DNA from: Planctomycetota bacterium
Lineage (GTDB): Bacteria; Planctomycetota; Phycisphaerae; Phycisphaerales; UBA1924
DNA: 64,000 nt
Reading direction: 5' to 3'
Assembly: GCA_014584315.1 (NCBI GenBank)
Contig: JACTNA010000035.1
Coordinates: forward strand, 86,287 to 150,286
Shown: positions 26,821 through 35,041 of the stretch, in pieces
Numbering within the stretch: the stretch's first letter is position 1
Layout: each line of letters starts with the position of its first letter
Translations under genes and position numbers: made by a program
The notes under the pieces: generated by a model
Told to the model about the DNA's origin: nothing
Database searches by the model: none
What the model saw: the letters and a program-made list of their open reading frames with translations, nothing else

Positions 26821-27051
26821 TCACGCGGGCATGGGATAGATGCGCTCGGCGGCAAGCCGCTCGGTGGCGTACGCGAGGCAGGCCAAGACGTCCTCGCGCG
26901 TGAGTCCGGGGTAGTTCTCGAGCACCCGCGACTCCGTCCAGCCCTGTGCGAGCAGCGAGACAACGAACTCGACGGCGATGCGCGTCCCGCGCACGACGGG
27001 TTTGCCGGTCAGCACGGCCGGGTCGAGCGTGATGCGCTCCTGCCATTTCAT
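26821..27051 (-). CDS. DUF433 antitoxin
   Basis: 76 residues: MKWQERITLDPAVLTGKPVV and RGTRIAVEFVVSLLAQGWT form the DUF433 beta-strand and winged HTH, ending YPGLTREDVLACLAYATERL. DUF433 proteins bind DNA and neutralise the DUF5615 partner encoded next. A palindrome that overlaps a TACAAT -10-like box lies about 45 bp upstream, suitable for autorepression. Confidence 0.87.
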   Translation of the reverse strand: MKWQERITLDPAVLTGKPVVRGTRIAVEFVVSLLAQGWTESRVLENYPGLTREDVLACLAYATERLAAERIYPMPA

Positions 27052-27093
27052 GGTTTGATTCCCGGTGGCGCGCGCTCTCCGAGCGACCGTGCT

Positions 27094-27108
27094 GATTGTA
27101 CCACAATC
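27094..27108. promoter_or_regulatory. Palindrome over the -10 box of the toxin-antitoxin operon
   Basis: GATTGTACCACAATC has 6-bp arms around ACC. Read on the minus strand it includes TACAAT, a good -10 hexamer for the DUF433 gene that starts at 27051. No clear -35 was found. The position suits an operator used by the antitoxin. Confidence 0.5.
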
Positions 27109-27145
27109 GCCGAGATCCCACGCGGATGCCTTCGGCGGCGGGCGA

Positions 27146-28228
27146 TCAGGTCACCCGCCTCAGTTTCGTCACCCGCCCGACCTCGACCCACTCGACGACG
27201 AAGATGTTGCCCTCGTGGTCGAAGATCGCGCCGTGGGGGGCGATGAAGCGGCCGGGGATGAACTCGTCGCGGGGCTTGTCGCGCAGGGCGGTGCTGCCGC
27301 CGTCGCCCAGGTGGACGATGAGGCGGTTGTCGCGGTCGAAGATGCTGACGCGGGCCTCGAGGTCGGGGATGAGCAGGTCCGTGCCGCGGGTGTGGAAGTG
27401 GCAGGGGAGCCGGAGTTCGTCGGTGACGAGGCCGAGGACGCGCCCGTCGAGGTCGAAGCGGTGGAGGCGTCGGTTGGAGCGGTCGGCGACGAGCAGTTCA
27501 GGGCGCGGGGCGCGGGTATCGACGATGAGTCCGTGCGGGCATGAGAGTTGGCCGCGCTGGTTGCCGGGGCCGCCGAAGGAGCGGATGTACCGGGCGTCGC
27601 GGCTGTAGTGGTGGATCCAGGACTTGCCGTAGCCGTCGGCGACGTAGACGTCGCCGTTGGGCGCGGTGGCGACGTTGGTGGGGTGGTACTCGGCGGGGCT
27701 GTCGTAGAGGCCGGAGGCCTCCGGGACGCCGAGCCGCCAGACTTCCTCGCCCCGGAGGTCCGTCTTCACGACGACGCCGCGCGCGAAGTCGCACAGGTAC
27801 AGGAACTCCCCGTCGCTCTCGCGCGCCAGGTGCAGCCCGTGCGCGCCGCCGCGGAACTCCGCGCCCCAACTCTCGACGAACCGGCCGTCGGGGTCGAAGA
27901 CGCACACGGCGTCGGGGGACGAACTCGACGCGTGGACGGTGTGCTTGATGTAGATGCGTCCGTGGGAGTCCTCGCAGACGCCGTGCGTGTTGCCGAAGGC
28001 GACGTGCGCGGGGACCCTCGCCCAGTCGTGGATGCACTCGTAGGTGTGCTCGCCCCCGCCCAGGATCACGGGCTGAAGGCCGGATCTGTCGCGCGTGCGC
28101 ACGAACGGGAACGCGAGCGCGGACGCCGCGGCCGGCAGGGCCAACGTTCCCACGCCCGCGGCGGCCGCCGATCGCAGGAACGTGCGCCGCGTGCAGTCGG
28201 AGGGAAGGGCGCGCGTGGCTTGACTCAT
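27146..28228 (-). CDS. Tat-exported NHL/six-bladed beta-propeller protein
   Basis: 360 residues. The N-terminus carries a twin-arginine signal CTRRTFLRSAAAAGVGTLAL. The body is built of repeated propeller blades with the NHL pattern (HPTNVATAPNGDVYVADGYG, SCPHGLIVDTRAPRPELLVADRS in two pieces, APHGAIFDHEGNIFVVEW). This is similar to the propeller of peptidyl-glycine lyase-like and other planctomycete NHL proteins. No catalytic residues can be assigned. Export in folded form is inferred from the Tat motif. Confidence 0.85.
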   Translation of the reverse strand: MSQATRALPSDCTRRTFLRSAAAAGVGTLALPAAASALAFPFVRTRDRSGLQPVILGGGEHTYECIHDWARVPAHVAFGNTHGVCEDSHGRIYIKHTVHASSSSPDAVCVFDPDGRFVESWGAEFRGGAHGLHLARESDGEFLYLCDFARGVVVKTDLRGEEVWRLGVPEASGLYDSPAEYHPTNVATAPNGDVYVADGYGKSWIHHYSRDARYIRSFGGPGNQRGQLSCPHGLIVDTRAPRPELLVADRSNRRLHRFDLDGRVLGLVTDELRLPCHFHTRGTDLLIPDLEARVSIFDRDNRLIVHLGDGGSTALRDKPRDEFIPGRFIAPHGAIFDHEGNIFVVEWVEVGRVTKLRRVT

Positions 28229-28342
28229 GGGGGATGCTCCGTTCGGCGCGGAGGGGCCGAGGGCGCATCTTCCCGGGGAACCGCGTCGTCCGCAACCGGC
28301 CCGCGCATGACGGGCTGCGCGAGCGGGCTTCCGGCCCTCGCC

Positions 28343-29209
28343 TCAACTCACCCGCAGTTCCGGCCCCCGCGTGCGCATGGCCGCCAGGGCGACCTGGGCT
28401 TCGAGGTTGTGGGCGAGCGTGTGGAGCGCGTCCGGCAGGACGGGGCCGCCGGCGGCGTCGGGGTCGAAGTTCTTGAGCGGCTCGCCGGTGTCACTGTTGG
28501 CGCGCAGGGCCATGTTGATCGGGACCGCGCCGAGGAACGGCAGCCCGAGCCGCTGGGCCATCATCTCGGCCCCCCCCCGGCCGAAGATGTCGTATTCCTT
28601 CCCGTCGTCGCCGATGAACCAGGACATGTTCTCGACGACGCCGAGCACCGGGATGCCGAGTTGCTGGAACATCCGCGCCGCGCGCACGGCGTCGTCCTGC
28701 GCGACCTTCTGCGGCGTGCAGACCACCACCGCCCCCGTCAGCCGCAGCGTCTGGGCGAGCGTCAGGCTCACGTCCCCGGTCCCCGGCGGCAGGTCGATGA
28801 CGAGGTAGTCCAGTTCGCCCCACTCGGTGCGCTCGACCAGTTGCTTGAACGCCCCGTGCGCCATCGGCCCGCGCCAGATCAGCGGCTTCTCCGTCTCGAC
28901 CAGTTTGCCGATCGTGATCGCCTTGATCCCGTGCACCGCGTGCGGGGACAGTTTCCCCGCGACGACCGCCTGCTCCAGCGCGTGCAGGCCGAGCATGGTC
29001 GGCAGCGACGGGCCGTAGATGTCCCCGTCCAGCAATCCGACCGCGTGCCCGCGACGCGCCAGCGCGACCGCGAGATTCACGGCGATCGTGGACTTCCCGA
29101 CCCCCCCCTTGCCCGCGCCGACCGCGATCGCGTGGCGCACGCCCGGCAGGGCGGGAGCGACCGACTGCGGGGCGGGCGGCGTGGGCTGGGCGGGCGGCGG
29201 CTGGGTCAT
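28343..29209 (-). CDS. Mrp/NBP35-family P-loop ATPase
   Basis: 288 residues. The deviant Walker A GAGKGGVGKSTIAVNLAV, the switch DIYGPSLPTMLGL, and ENMSWF are those of Mrp/ApbC, an iron-sulfur cluster carrier. Two differences stand out. The N-terminal DUF59 domain present in many family members is absent. The CPxCG pair that usually follows ENMS is replaced by FIGDDGKEYDIFG, so the bridging-cluster cysteines are missing. It is therefore uncertain that it binds a cluster in the usual way. It should not be confused with ParA, whose usual place next to parB is empty. Confidence 0.88.
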   Translation of the reverse strand: MTQPPPAQPTPPAPQSVAPALPGVRHAIAVGAGKGGVGKSTIAVNLAVALARRGHAVGLLDGDIYGPSLPTMLGLHALEQAVVAGKLSPHAVHGIKAITIGKLVETEKPLIWRGPMAHGAFKQLVERTEWGELDYLVIDLPPGTGDVSLTLAQTLRLTGAVVVCTPQKVAQDDAVRAARMFQQLGIPVLGVVENMSWFIGDDGKEYDIFGRGGAEMMAQRLGLPFLGAVPINMALRANSDTGEPLKNFDPDAAGGPVLPDALHTLAHNLEAQVALAAMRTRGPELRVS

Positions 29210-29349
29210 CTGGTCGGGCCTTGCGGGTCGGGCGGGGTATGGTGGGAGGGTCGCTGCGCCGAAACCATAGAGGACGCATCGCCGGCAATCCGAGGATGGA
29301 AGGGGCGTTCTGCGAGGGGCCGGAACCGGCTCGTGAAGGAGCGTGGATC

Positions 29350-30507
29350 ATGATGCGGCAGACTCTTGTGGCGGCGTGCGTGGCGGCGTTCAGTGGGCTT
29401 GCGATGGGCCAGGGGGAACAACCGGGCCGGCGCGAGCCGCCGCTCCGCGGGCCGCAGGTGATCGACCGGATGCCGCCCGGCTCGCAGTCGAGATTCGGCG
29501 GTGAAGAGGGCGGTCAAGCCCGCATGGAGCAGGCACGCATCCCGCACGACCTCTTCCTGCGGTCGGTCTTCTCGCTGGACGCACCGGAGACGCCGGAGCA
29601 TCTGCGATTGACCGAGGGGCAGAGGCTGCGCATCCAGGAGTTGCAGGAGGGGTTCCGGCGCGACATGCGGGCGCACCTCGAGAAGCACGCGGGCGAGTTC
29701 CGCGGGCAGCTGCGGCAGGACAGGCCCATCGACAGGCCCGCGCAGCCCGACGCCAGACCCGACGGGCCTCGCCAGGGCAGGCCGGATGCGCGGCCCGCGC
29801 CCGACGCGCGACCCGACGCGCGACCCGATGCGCGCCCCGGTGCGCGTCCGGGCGATGCGCCGGATCAACGCCCGGATGCCAGGCCGATTCAGCGTCGGCA
29901 GGGCGAACCCGGCGTGCGCCCCGACCGAAGGCCCGATGGGCAGCCCGCGCCGGAGGCCAGGCCCGCGCCGCAGCGCGCGGAGCCGGGCGCGGTGCGTGCG
30001 CCGGTGGATGAGGCGGAGCGGCGTGCCCGGGCGCAGCGGATCGCCGAGATCCGGCGCGCCGGCCCGCAGATCGCCGACGTCGAGGCGAAGATCTGGAACC
30101 TGCTCACGGAGCAGCAGCAGGCGCACGTCGGCGCGCGGCTCGACGAGGTTCGGCGCGAGATCGACGCGCGGCGCGACGAGGCCTACCGCGAGATGATGAC
30201 GGACCGGCTCCGCGCCGAGCGTGAGGCTCGCGGGGTTCAGGGCGGGCCTGCCAGAGAGGGCGATCCGGCCCGCCGCCGGGCCGTGCTCGAAGCCATCGAA
30301 CGGGGCGAGATCCCGGCCGAACTGCTCGAACGGCTGCCCGAGCGGGCGCGTGAGCGGCTGCGGGCCATGTCGCCCGAAGACCGGCGACGGGCGATCGAGC
30401 GCCTGATGGAGCGTCGGTTCGGCGGGGACCGCCCCGGCGAGCCTGCCCCGGGCCAGCGACGCCCACCGCCCCCGATGGACTCGGTGGATGTTCCCGAGCC
30501 GCGGTAG
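29350..30507 (+). CDS. Exported protein with Pro-Asp-Ala-Arg repeats
   Basis: AAGGAG precedes the double ATG at 29350/29353. A signal peptide (LVAACVAAFSGLAMG-Q) leads to a helical segment (LTEGQRLRIQELQEGFRRDM). From about residue 128 to 215 there is a low-complexity tract in which PDARPDARP-type units repeat. The C-terminal part is again helical and charged (IADVEAKIWNLLTEQQQAHV). The two helical parts around LTEGQ and LLTEQQQ resemble the Spy/CpxP-like pattern of periplasmic proteins, a weak likeness. The function is unknown. 385 residues. Confidence 0.75.
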   Translation: MMRQTLVAACVAAFSGLAMGQGEQPGRREPPLRGPQVIDRMPPGSQSRFGGEEGGQARMEQARIPHDLFLRSVFSLDAPETPEHLRLTEGQRLRIQELQEGFRRDMRAHLEKHAGEFRGQLRQDRPIDRPAQPDARPDGPRQGRPDARPAPDARPDARPDARPGARPGDAPDQRPDARPIQRRQGEPGVRPDRRPDGQPAPEARPAPQRAEPGAVRAPVDEAERRARAQRIAEIRRAGPQIADVEAKIWNLLTEQQQAHVGARLDEVRREIDARRDEAYREMMTDRLRAEREARGVQGGPAREGDPARRRAVLEAIERGEIPAELLERLPERARERLRAMSPEDRRRAIERLMERRFGGDRPGEPAPGQRRPPPPMDSVDVPEPR

Positions 30508-30880
30508 GCCCGCGGGGCCGTGCCGAACGATGGGATGAAGCCCTAGAGCCTGCCCCCGGCGGGCTTTATGGCATTCCGGGGGTCCGAAAATCGCGCAAAC
30601 CTTGCGGGCCGACGGTGCGTATGACACCTGTGGACAACCTGTCGGCAACGGGCTGCCGGGCGGGGTCGGCGGTACTCCTAGAGGTTGGGATTGTCAAGCC
30701 CGGGCTGTGAAAACTGGTGCGAAGTTTGATGGGATTTGGAACAGTTCGCCCGATATCGCACTAGACTCCATTGATCTCTCTCTCCTCCAGCGGGGCGCTG
30801 TCTTACGATGGCGCCCTGCTTTCTGCGCCGACCCCGCCGGTTCGGGCTGATCGAGGCAGGCCCCCCCCGACGCCCCCCCC
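30508..30880. other. 373-bp intergenic region before the epimerase gene
   Basis: Apart from a probable terminator at 30548-30569, I see no gene. The last 30 bp contain two runs of eight or nine C directly before the epimerase start, which leaves no room for a normal ribosome site. A promoter was not identified with confidence. Confidence 0.4.
30548..30569 (+). terminator. Possible terminator after the repeat-rich exported protein gene
   Basis: GCCTGCC and GGCGGGC form a 7-bp stem (one T-G pair) with a CCC loop, followed by TTTAT. The T-tract is short, so the call is moderate. Confidence 0.5.
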
Positions 30881-31849
30881 ATGACGACCACACCCGCCAC
30901 CATCGCCGTCACCGGCGCCGCAGGATTCATCGGCTCGCACCTCGCGGGCGCGCTCCTGGCCCGGGGCCACCGCGTCGTCGGCATCGACAACTTCGACCCC
31001 TTCTACGACCGCTCGCTCAAGGAGGAGAACGTGCGCGGGCTGGCCTCGGGGGGGGGCTTCACGCTCGCCGAGGGCGACATCTGCGACTCCGCGTGGCTCT
31101 CGCGGCTGCTCGCGCGCGAGCGGCCCGAGGGCGTCGTCCACCTCGCGGCGAAGGCGGGCGTGCGGCCCAGCGTCGAGGACCCCGTCGGCTACGCCCGCGC
31201 GAACGTCCTGGGCACCGCGAGCGTGCTCGAAGCCGCGCGCGCCGCGGGCGTCTCGCGCCTGGTCGTCGCGTCGTCCTCGTCGGTCTACGGCAACAACCCC
31301 AAGACCCCCTTCGCCGAGGACGACGCCGTCGACGCCCCCATCAGCCCCTACGCCGCCACCAAACGCGCCTGCGAACTGCAGTGCTTCACCCACCACCACC
31401 TCACCGGCACGCCCACCTGCTGCCTTCGCTTCTTCACGGTCTACGGCCCGCGCCAGCGTCCCGACCTCGCCATCGGCTCGTTCATGCGCCGCCTCGCCGC
31501 GGGCGAGACGCTTTCCGTCTACGGCGACGGCTCCACCAGCCGCGACTACACCTACATCGACGACATCGTCGCCGGCGTCATCAGCGCGTACGAGCGCATC
31601 CCGCGCTTCGGGTACCGCGTCTGGAACCTCGGCAGCGACCACCCCGTGCGGCTCGACGAACTCATCGCGGCCATCGGTGGCGTGGTCGGCGTCGAGCCGC
31701 GGATCACGCACACCCCCCCCCTCGCGGGCGATGTCGAGCGCACCTGGGCCGACCTCACCCGCGCCCGGGCCGAACTGGACTACGCCCCCCGGACCCCGCT
31801 CGAGGAGGGCCTGCGCCGGCAATGGGCCTGGATCGCGGGCGAGGGCTGA
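30881..31849 (+). CDS. NAD-dependent UDP-sugar epimerase (UDP-glucuronate 4-epimerase-like)
   Basis: 322 residues, extended SDR family. The NAD site is VTGAAGFIGSHLAGALLARG, with IDNFDPFYDRSLKEENV, the version found in UDP-glucuronate 4-epimerases. The catalytic triad is Ser in ASSSSVYG and Tyr-x3-Lys in SPYAATKRACE; RFFTVYGPRQRPDLAIGSF and SRDYTYIDDIV follow. It would supply UDP-galacturonate or a related sugar for surface polysaccharides. It is a single gene with an unusual C-rich leader and no visible Shine-Dalgarno sequence. Confidence 0.92.
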   Translation: MTTTPATIAVTGAAGFIGSHLAGALLARGHRVVGIDNFDPFYDRSLKEENVRGLASGGGFTLAEGDICDSAWLSRLLARERPEGVVHLAAKAGVRPSVEDPVGYARANVLGTASVLEAARAAGVSRLVVASSSSVYGNNPKTPFAEDDAVDAPISPYAATKRACELQCFTHHHLTGTPTCCLRFFTVYGPRQRPDLAIGSFMRRLAAGETLSVYGDGSTSRDYTYIDDIVAGVISAYERIPRFGYRVWNLGSDHPVRLDELIAAIGGVVGVEPRITHTPPLAGDVERTWADLTRARAELDYAPRTPLEEGLRRQWAWIAGEG

Positions 31850-31925
31850 CCGCCGCAGCGCGAAATCGCGGGCCGGGTCTTCGCCAACAACCCTTCAGGC
31901 GGTACGCTGGCGGGGAAGGAGGCCG

Positions 31926-32756
31926 ATGATGCGGCGAGCGAACCGGAAATCGGCGCGTGCGTTGGGCGTCGCGGGCGTTGTGGCGATGGCGGTGGGGGGG
32001 GTATCGGCCCAGGACGCCCCACTCGCCGGGCCTGCCCTCGCCGGGGGCGAACGCGAGGCGTCGCTCGTGCGCGTGGACTACGAGGGCCGCGTGCGCCGGT
32101 TGGAGGTTCCTCCCGAGGAAGCCGCGCTCGAGTTGCTCGAACTGGACGCGGAGACGCTCGCCGCGGCCCGGCGCGTGGTCTCGGAGCGGGCGGCGGTCAT
32201 GGACCGCATCGTGCTCGAGAACCTCGAGTTGTTCCCGCAGTTCGCCGCGGCCGAGCAGGCGGGCGATCGGCTCGGCCAGGTGCGGTTGTTCCTGGAGTTC
32301 GTGCGCGTCACCGAGCCGCTGCGCCGGCGGGGTTCGCTGGGCGAGGAGTTGCGGGCCGTGCTGCCCGAGCGCGCGCGCGCCCGCTTCGACGCGCTGGTGA
32401 GCGACTACTGGCGAGCGGCGGCGGGCGAGCGGGTCGCGCGCGCCAAGGCCGAGGGCGCGACCGTCCGCGCCGGCGACGCGATGCGCCAGGAACGATTCGA
32501 CGCCTTCGGGCGCGAACTCGAACGCTCCTACGCCCGGCTGTCCGCCAGCGAGTCGTTCTTCGTCGAGTACCTGCTCCGGGGCCTGGGCCTCAGCGAGCAC
32601 CAGGAGAAGCGCGTCCGCGCCATCATCGGCGAGTACGACGCCCGCGCCATGCGCGGGGCGACCGAGGCCGAGAAGGCCGAGGCCTTCATCGGCGTCATCG
32701 CCCTGCTCAACGAGCGGCAGCGCGAGGCCTTCCTCGAGCGGCTCAGGGGGTTCTGA
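31926..32756 (+). CDS. Exported hypothetical helical protein
   Basis: AAGGAGG at 31916-31922 precedes ATGs at 31926 and 31929. The product has 276 residues: a signal (ALGVAGVVAMAVGGVSA-Q) and a mostly helical, charged body with LLELDAETLAAARRVVSER and GLGLSEHQEKRVRAIIGEYD. This helix composition recalls LTXXQ/Spy-type periplasmic proteins, as does the gene at 29350. No enzyme motif was seen. Confidence 0.72.
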   Translation: MMRRANRKSARALGVAGVVAMAVGGVSAQDAPLAGPALAGGEREASLVRVDYEGRVRRLEVPPEEAALELLELDAETLAAARRVVSERAAVMDRIVLENLELFPQFAAAEQAGDRLGQVRLFLEFVRVTEPLRRRGSLGEELRAVLPERARARFDALVSDYWRAAAGERVARAKAEGATVRAGDAMRQERFDAFGRELERSYARLSASESFFVEYLLRGLGLSEHQEKRVRAIIGEYDARAMRGATEAEKAEAFIGVIALLNERQREAFLERLRGF

Positions 32757-33315
32757 CCGCGCACCCGGCGCACTCCATCGAACGCTCGTTCGTTGAGGAT
32801 GAAGTGGATAGGTGAGCCGCCAAGGGGCGGCGGGACACCCGGGGCGCGGGGACGTCACACGATCCGCATGACTTCAGCCCGAAGCGATGCGCCGTGACTC
32901 CAGCCCGAAGGGCTGTGCCGTCCCTTCAGCCCGAAGGGCTGCGTTGTGTCTTCAGCCCGAAGGGCTGTGTCGTCAGTAGCCGGGGGTCGAGCGAGTCTTC
33001 GAGCGAGACCCCCGGATCGTCGGCGCACCAGGCATCGGACCCCGACGGGGTCATCGTGGTCAACACGCGCGCGCCACGAGCAGCCCTTCGGGCTGCCGAG
33101 CCAAACGGAAAGAGATGTGGGGGCCGCGCGTTCCGGGGGTGTCGTCGAAGAGCCTCCTCCACCCCCGGCTACGAACGAGCAGCCCTTCGGGCTGGGGAAC
33201 TGTCGCGGTGCGCCGGATCAGGAAGCTGACATACGGGCTGTGGGACGTGCTTTCGCGATGGTAGAGGCGGAAGAAACGGAGCCGCCACGGAGTGGCGGGG
33301 TACCCGATCGTCCTC
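32757..33315. other. 559-bp gene-free region with a palindrome island
   Basis: No coding frame here has a start site or composition like the neighbours. It is dominated by the repeat island described separately (32875-33194). The flanks 32757-32874 and 33195-33315 show nothing I can name. Confidence 0.6.
32875..33194. repeat. Composite palindrome island (REP/MITE-like)
   Basis: Four units begin exactly 26 bp apart at 32875, 32901, 32927 and 32953. Each is a 15-bp palindrome CAGCCCGAAGGGCTG plus 11 variable bases; the first unit is degenerate. A hairpin with 9-bp arms (CCGGGGGTC 32980-32988, GACCCCCGG 33007-33015) and an 18-nt loop follows. Then come GACCCCGACGGGGTC (33038-33052), an inverted CAGCCCTTCGGGCTG (33081-33095), an inverted-type hairpin with 9-bp arms and an 18-nt loop (33133-33168), and a last CAGCCCTTCGGGCTG (33180-33194). 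Confidence 0.85.
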
Positions 33316-34527
33316 TCACTCCGCCAGCGCGAGCCGGCACATCATCTCGACGCCGGTGGCGATCGCGTCGTCGTTGAAGTCGAACTCCGGCTGGTGCAGC
33401 AGGGGCACGGCCGCCGGGTCCGCGCCGGGCGCCAGCAGCCCGAGCATGTAGAAGCACGCGGGCACGTGGCGCCCGTAGTAACTGAAGTCCTCGCCGCCCA
33501 TGACCGGCTCGGGGGCGACGGCGACGCGCTCCGCCCCCAGCCCGTCGCGGGCGACGGCGAAGAACCGCTCCGTCAGGGCGGCGTCGTTCACTGTCGCGGG
33601 GTACCCGTCCTGCCAGTCGATCTCGGCCCTGCACCCGAACGCCGCCGCCGTCGCCTCGGCGAGGGTGAAGAACCGCTCGCGTGCCATGCGTCGGGTCTCG
33701 GCCCGGAGCGTGCGCACCGTGCCGACCAGTTCGACCTCGGGCGGGATGACGTTGTTCGCGCTCCCGCCGGCGATCTTCCCGACCGTGCAGACGACCGAGT
33801 CCAGCGGGCTTGTGCTGCGCGAAGCGATGCTCTGGAGCGCGGTCACGACGTGAGCGGCGGCCACGACCGGATCGCGGGCGAGGTGCGGGAACGCCGCGTG
33901 CCCGCCCACGCCGCGCACCTTCACCACGAAGTCGTCCGTCGCCGCCAGCAGCGGGCCGGGGCGCGTCGCCACGACGCCGAGGGGCAGTTGCGGCCAGCCG
34001 TGCAGCCCGAAGACGGAGCCGACGCGGGGGCCGACGCCCCCCCCCTCGTCGCCCAGCAGCGCGCCCTCGTCGCACATCCGCTCGCCGCCGGCCCCCCCCT
34101 CCTCCGCGGGCTGGAAGAGCAGCGTCACCGGGTTCGGGCGGCGCGGCACGCGGCTCAGCGCACGAGCGACGCCGATCAGGATGGTCGTGTGCCCGTCGTG
34201 CCCGCAGGCGTGCATCACGCCCGGGCGGCACGAGGCGTACGGGCGCCCCGACGCCTCGACGATCGGCAGCGCGTCCATGTCCGCCCGCAGCGCGACCGCG
34301 GGGCGGTCGGTGCGCTCCGTCGCCGGGAGGTGCGCCACCACGCCCGTTCGCGCCACGCCGGCCCTGAACGCGACGCCCGCGGCCTTCAGTTCGCGCTGCA
34401 CCACGCCGCTCGTGCGCTCCTCCTCGTACCCGAGTTCCGGGTGCCGGTGCAGGTCGTGGCGGATCGCCACCAGTTCGGGCAGGTCGGCCCGCACGATGTC
34501 GCGCAGCGGAGCGTCGCTCATGGCCAA
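33316..34527 (-). CDS. M20 family amidohydrolase
   Basis: 403 residues. The motifs of the dimetal M20D amidohydrolases are present: HRHPELGYEEERTS, ALRADMDALPI, MHACGHDGHTTIL with the first metal ligands, LFQPAEEGGAGG with the catalytic Glu pair, and the C-terminal PVMGGEDFSYYG. Relatives remove acyl groups from N-acyl amino acids or hippurate. Which substrate it uses cannot be told. The ferritin-like gene upstream ends 24 bp before the start, so the two may be co-transcribed. Confidence 0.92.
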   Translation of the reverse strand: MAMSDAPLRDIVRADLPELVAIRHDLHRHPELGYEEERTSGVVQRELKAAGVAFRAGVARTGVVAHLPATERTDRPAVALRADMDALPIVEASGRPYASCRPGVMHACGHDGHTTILIGVARALSRVPRRPNPVTLLFQPAEEGGAGGERMCDEGALLGDEGGGVGPRVGSVFGLHGWPQLPLGVVATRPGPLLAATDDFVVKVRGVGGHAAFPHLARDPVVAAAHVVTALQSIASRSTSPLDSVVCTVGKIAGGSANNVIPPEVELVGTVRTLRAETRRMARERFFTLAEATAAAFGCRAEIDWQDGYPATVNDAALTERFFAVARDGLGAERVAVAPEPVMGGEDFSYYGRHVPACFYMLGLLAPGADPAAVPLLHQPEFDFNDDAIATGVEMMCRLALAE

Positions 34528-34551
34528 ATCGTAGGCCAGAGGCCCCTCCGC

Positions 34552-34977
34552 TCAGAGCGGCCACTCACGCAGGATGCGCGCCGTCTCGTCGCGGTGGTCC
34601 GTCTCGTCGCGGACCATGTCCTCGAGCGTGACCTGCAGGCCCTTGTCCCCGGCCTGCTCCGCCTGCCGCGCCCGCTCGGTGTAGCGGCGCACCGCGTCGC
34701 GCTCGGCCTCGAGCACCGCTTCGAGCATCGCGCGGTTGCCCTCCGGCGCGGGCACCGGCACCGCCGCCGTCGTCGGCACGCCACCGAGCGCGACGATCTT
34801 GTTCGCGAGCGTCTGCGCGTGCGCCGTCTCGTCCGGCACCTCGGCCATGAAGAACTTGCTCAGTTCGGGGCGGTAGGGGCCGCTCACCCGCGCGGCGTAC
34901 GTCAGGTACTGGATCACGGCGGCGTACTCGTGGGCCAGGTCCTCGTTCAACAGGCCGATCAACATTCCCTTGTCCAC
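34552..34977 (-). CDS. Ferritin-like diiron protein
   Basis: 141 residues forming one four-helix bundle. Iron-binding residues are arranged as Glu in NEDLAHEYAAVIQYL, ExxH in VPDETAHAQTLANKI, Glu in EAVLEAERDAVRRYTERA, and ExxH in MVRDETDHRDETARIL. This is the bacterioferritin/Dps-like diiron pattern. No heme Met or C-terminal rubredoxin is seen. The probable role is iron storage or peroxide detoxification. Confidence 0.85.
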   Translation of the reverse strand: MDKGMLIGLLNEDLAHEYAAVIQYLTYAARVSGPYRPELSKFFMAEVPDETAHAQTLANKIVALGGVPTTAAVPVPAPEGNRAMLEAVLEAERDAVRRYTERARQAEQAGDKGLQVTLEDMVRDETDHRDETARILREWPL

Positions 34978-35041
34978 GGCGCACCCTCCCTTCGTTCGTG
35001 CTCGAAGGGAGTCTACGCGCGCGGCCCGCGCCCGCCCCGCG

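Noticed and set aside
28343..29209. parA partner of parB
   Set aside because: The P-loop protein has Mrp landmarks (ENMSWF, DIYGPSLPTML) and is 4 kb away; it is an Mrp-type ATPase.
32875..32978. CRISPR-like array (26-bp periodic repeats)
   Set aside because: The repeated part is a 15-bp palindrome and the spacers are only 11 bp and similar to each other; no cas genes are present.
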